Shown piece after piece: positions 62,593 through 64,000 of a stretch of 64,000 bases of DNA. The stretch comes from Chloroflexota bacterium (GTDB lineage Bacteria; Chloroflexota; Anaerolineae; Anaerolineales; Villigracilaceae). The DNA is taken from the NCBI GenBank assembly GCA_029782225.1, contig JAKOVF010000001.1, forward strand, positions 47,178 to 111,177, in the 5' to 3' direction. The position numbers and the translations under genes are program-made. Position 1 is the first letter of the stretch, and each line of letters opens with the position of its first letter. Below the pieces are notes generated by a model. The model saw nothing but the letters and a program-made list of their open reading frames with translations, did not search any database and was not told where the DNA came from.

Positions 62593-63114
62593 TTACTGCA
62601 AATCATACAACACACAGCTTTGGTCACAAAGCTAATGAGAAAAACTGATGTGACGTAGTGGGATCATCGCCGCATGCCCACCCTCACGGTCCACGCCGTG
62701 ACCGATCTTGTAGTCACCAAATATTACGGGGTTTTGCCAGATCTGTACAGCAGGCAGTCCCTGCCTCCAGCGCTATCTTCACAGATTTTCAAAAAGCATA
62801 ACCAGGATTGAATGTCGATCAGCGTGCCTGTTCAAACGGCTACCAAGATGCGTGATCGACGTACGAATCGTTGATCCGTCTTTCAGCCAGGGCGAAACGG
62901 TAGGCTCACATCTAATTGACCAGCTCTCAAAATGTAATGCCGTCCATTCCTGAGCACCAGGCCCGTTATTGGCCCGGTCCAGTATCTTATTAGTGCCACT
63001 CGAGGCGGGTTCTAAACTGATTTCCCAGCGGTATAATCCTTTCAAAACAGGGTTATGTCAGCATTCTGTTACCCTGGTTTCTAGAAATCTTTTCATCCCA
63101 GAGATTCACAATTT
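62593..63114. other. Gene-free region, possible gene remnant
   Basis: About 520 bp. A small stem AGCTTTG-gtca-CAAAGCT is at 62616-62633. Two minus-strand frames read in a protein-like way but in different phases: 62779-63045 (RWEISLEPASSGTNKIL, ESWSIRCEPT) and about 62635-62770 (VQIWQNPVIFGDYKIGHG, VDREGGHAAMIPLRHISFSH). They could be pieces of one broken gene; I do not recognise the family. The promoter of the cation transporter gene must also lie near 63050-63110. Confidence 0.35.
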
Positions 63115-64000
63115 ATGAAAAACACTTCAGACCGTCCTGTTCCCCTCACGCGTTATGCCTGGCTGTCCATCATTGCCGCAATTGTGACCATAACCCTGAA
63201 AGCCATGGCCTATATTCTCACCGGTTCGGTTGGCATGCTCTCCGATGCCATTGAATCGCTCGTGAATCTGGCAGCCGCCATTGTCGCGTTGATCGCGCTG
63301 AGCATTCTCACACGTCCGGCTAACGATGAATTCACCTTCGGCTTTTCGAAAGTTGAGTATTTCTCGAGCGGTTTCGAAGGGGGAATGATTCTGCTTGCTG
63401 CTGCAAGCATTGTCGTCAGCGCTCTGCCGCGGTTGTTTCGTCCGGTGCCATTGGAGCAGTTGGGGCTGGGCCTGATTCTGTCCGTGATTGCATCCCTCAT
63501 CAACCTGGGCGTGGCGCTGGTATTGATGCGCACTGGAAAACGCCTCAATTCGATCACCCTGGAAGCGGATGCCCGTCATCTGATGACTGATGTGTGGACC
63601 ACAGGCGGTGTACTCATAGGGATTGGTCTGGTGTGGCTGACAGGCTTCGAACGCCTGGACCCGCTGATCGCGTTGGCTGTCGCAGCCAACATCCTGTTTA
63701 CTGGGTATCGCTTACTGGCCCGCTCAGGTCGAGGTTTGATGGATGCAGCCTTGCCCGCCGAAGAGACAGCCGAGGTCAAGTCAATTTTGGATGCTTATCA
63801 AACCAAAGGAGTGCGCTACCATTCACTGCGCTCGCGGCAGGCAGCGGCGCGCAAATTCATGGCGGTGCATCTCCTTGTTCCCGGTGATTGGACAGTTCGG
63901 CAGGGCCACCAGCTTGCAGAAGAGATCGAAATCAACATTATCAAGGCAATACCCTATTCAAATATTGTCACACACATTGAACCAATTGAAGATCCCATCT
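63115..64000 (+). CDS. Cation diffusion facilitator transporter (3' end outside window)
   Basis: At least 295 residues, running off the right edge. Starts MKNTSDRPVPLTRYAWLSI; first helix ISIIAAIVTITLKAMAYI-type, then SVGMLSDAIESLVNLAAAIV with the CDF metal-site residues D and E/N in place of the usual D-x3-D. Later helix: ARHLMTDVWTTGGVLIGIGL with H-x3-D. The remaining visible part (LVPGDWTVRQGHQLAEEIEI) is the cytoplasmic ferredoxin-like dimer domain. Transports Zn, Fe or a similar cation out of the cytoplasm against H+. The first metal site reads D-A-I-E-S, so selectivity may deviate. Confidence 0.88.
   Translation, partial: MKNTSDRPVPLTRYAWLSIIAAIVTITLKAMAYILTGSVGMLSDAIESLVNLAAAIVALIALSILTRPANDEFTFGFSKVEYFSSGFEGGMILLAAASIVVSALPRLFRPVPLEQLGLGLILSVIASLINLGVALVLMRTGKRLNSITLEADARHLMTDVWTTGGVLIGIGLVWLTGFERLDPLIALAVAANILFTGYRLLARSGRGLMDAALPAEETAEVKSILDAYQTKGVRYHSLRSRQAAARKFMAVHLLVPGDWTVRQGHQLAEEIEINIIKAIPYSNIVTHIEPIEDPI

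Overview
The window looks like a chromosomal segment of an anaerobic or facultative member of the Chloroflexota, probably class Anaerolineae. This is an inference from gene content: MalT/LuxR-type ATPase regulators, a very large CSLREA/beta-helix surface protein, paired AI-2E permeases, a Fds-like formate dehydrogenase with fused NuoE-NuoF, corrinoid methyltransferases with a RACo-type activator, and many short dispersed palindromic repeats. No 16S rRNA or tRNA gene is present to confirm it. I saw no insertion sequence, prophage or CRISPR array. Genes lie on both strands in short operons, usually with clear AGGAG-type ribosome binding sites.

Layout. 1-2.6 kb: the 3' end of an FAD/Fe-S oxidase, an endonuclease III-like protein and a quinone-reductase-like MDR enzyme. 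2.6-7.3 kb (minus): a three-gene NAD-linked formate dehydrogenase. 7.4-10 kb: CBS protein, glycerate 2-kinase, PfpI/DJ-1 protein. 10.1-13.2 kb: small membrane protein and an ABC-2 exporter. 13.2-13.65 kb: a repeat island. 13.65-17.7 kb (minus): an envelope/stress set (two AI-2E permeases, lipoprotein, CsbD, YggT-like, GlsB-like); the GlsB-like gene is preceded by a leader that folds into a convincing three-way junction. 18-21.6 kb (minus): PAS-GAF-PAS histidine kinase and two NarL-type response regulators. 22-22.8 kb: PRC-barrel protein.

23-34.3 kb is a carbohydrate or polyol region: TIM-barrel protein, divergent cupin, two FGGY kinases, GntR/UTRA regulator, APC permease, metallophosphoesterase, nucleotidyltransferase-fold protein, NagD-like phosphatase and a glycerol-1-phosphate-dehydrogenase-like enzyme. 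The substrate is unknown. 34.3-38.2 kb encodes a 1278-residue protein with the layout of mammalian soluble adenylyl cyclase (C1-C2-ATPase-TPR). 38.3-44.5 kb encodes a 2036-residue secreted protein with a beta-helix, 23 SGSLP pentapeptides and a gingipain-like domain. 45.2-49.2 kb (minus) is a MerR-controlled redox operon (two aldo/keto reductases, CMD protein, cupin, SnoaL-like, DUF2255) with a textbook 19-bp-spacer promoter.

49.4-57.8 kb is a complete corrinoid methyl-transfer system: RACo-type reductive activator, MFS transporter, UroD-type methyltransferase, corrinoid protein, methyltetrahydrofolate methyltransferase and DUF1638, with a divergent GntR/UTRA regulator plus a second corrinoid protein. 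It matches the vanillate O-demethylase (MtvABC/VdmABCD) plan and, with the formate dehydrogenase, suggests methyl groups feed a folate one-carbon pathway. 58-62.6 kb holds a LuxR-family ATPase regulator, an unusual NTF2-TusA fusion, a DsrE protein and an AhpD-like protein, which may form a sulfur or thiol redox set. The window ends inside a cation diffusion facilitator gene.
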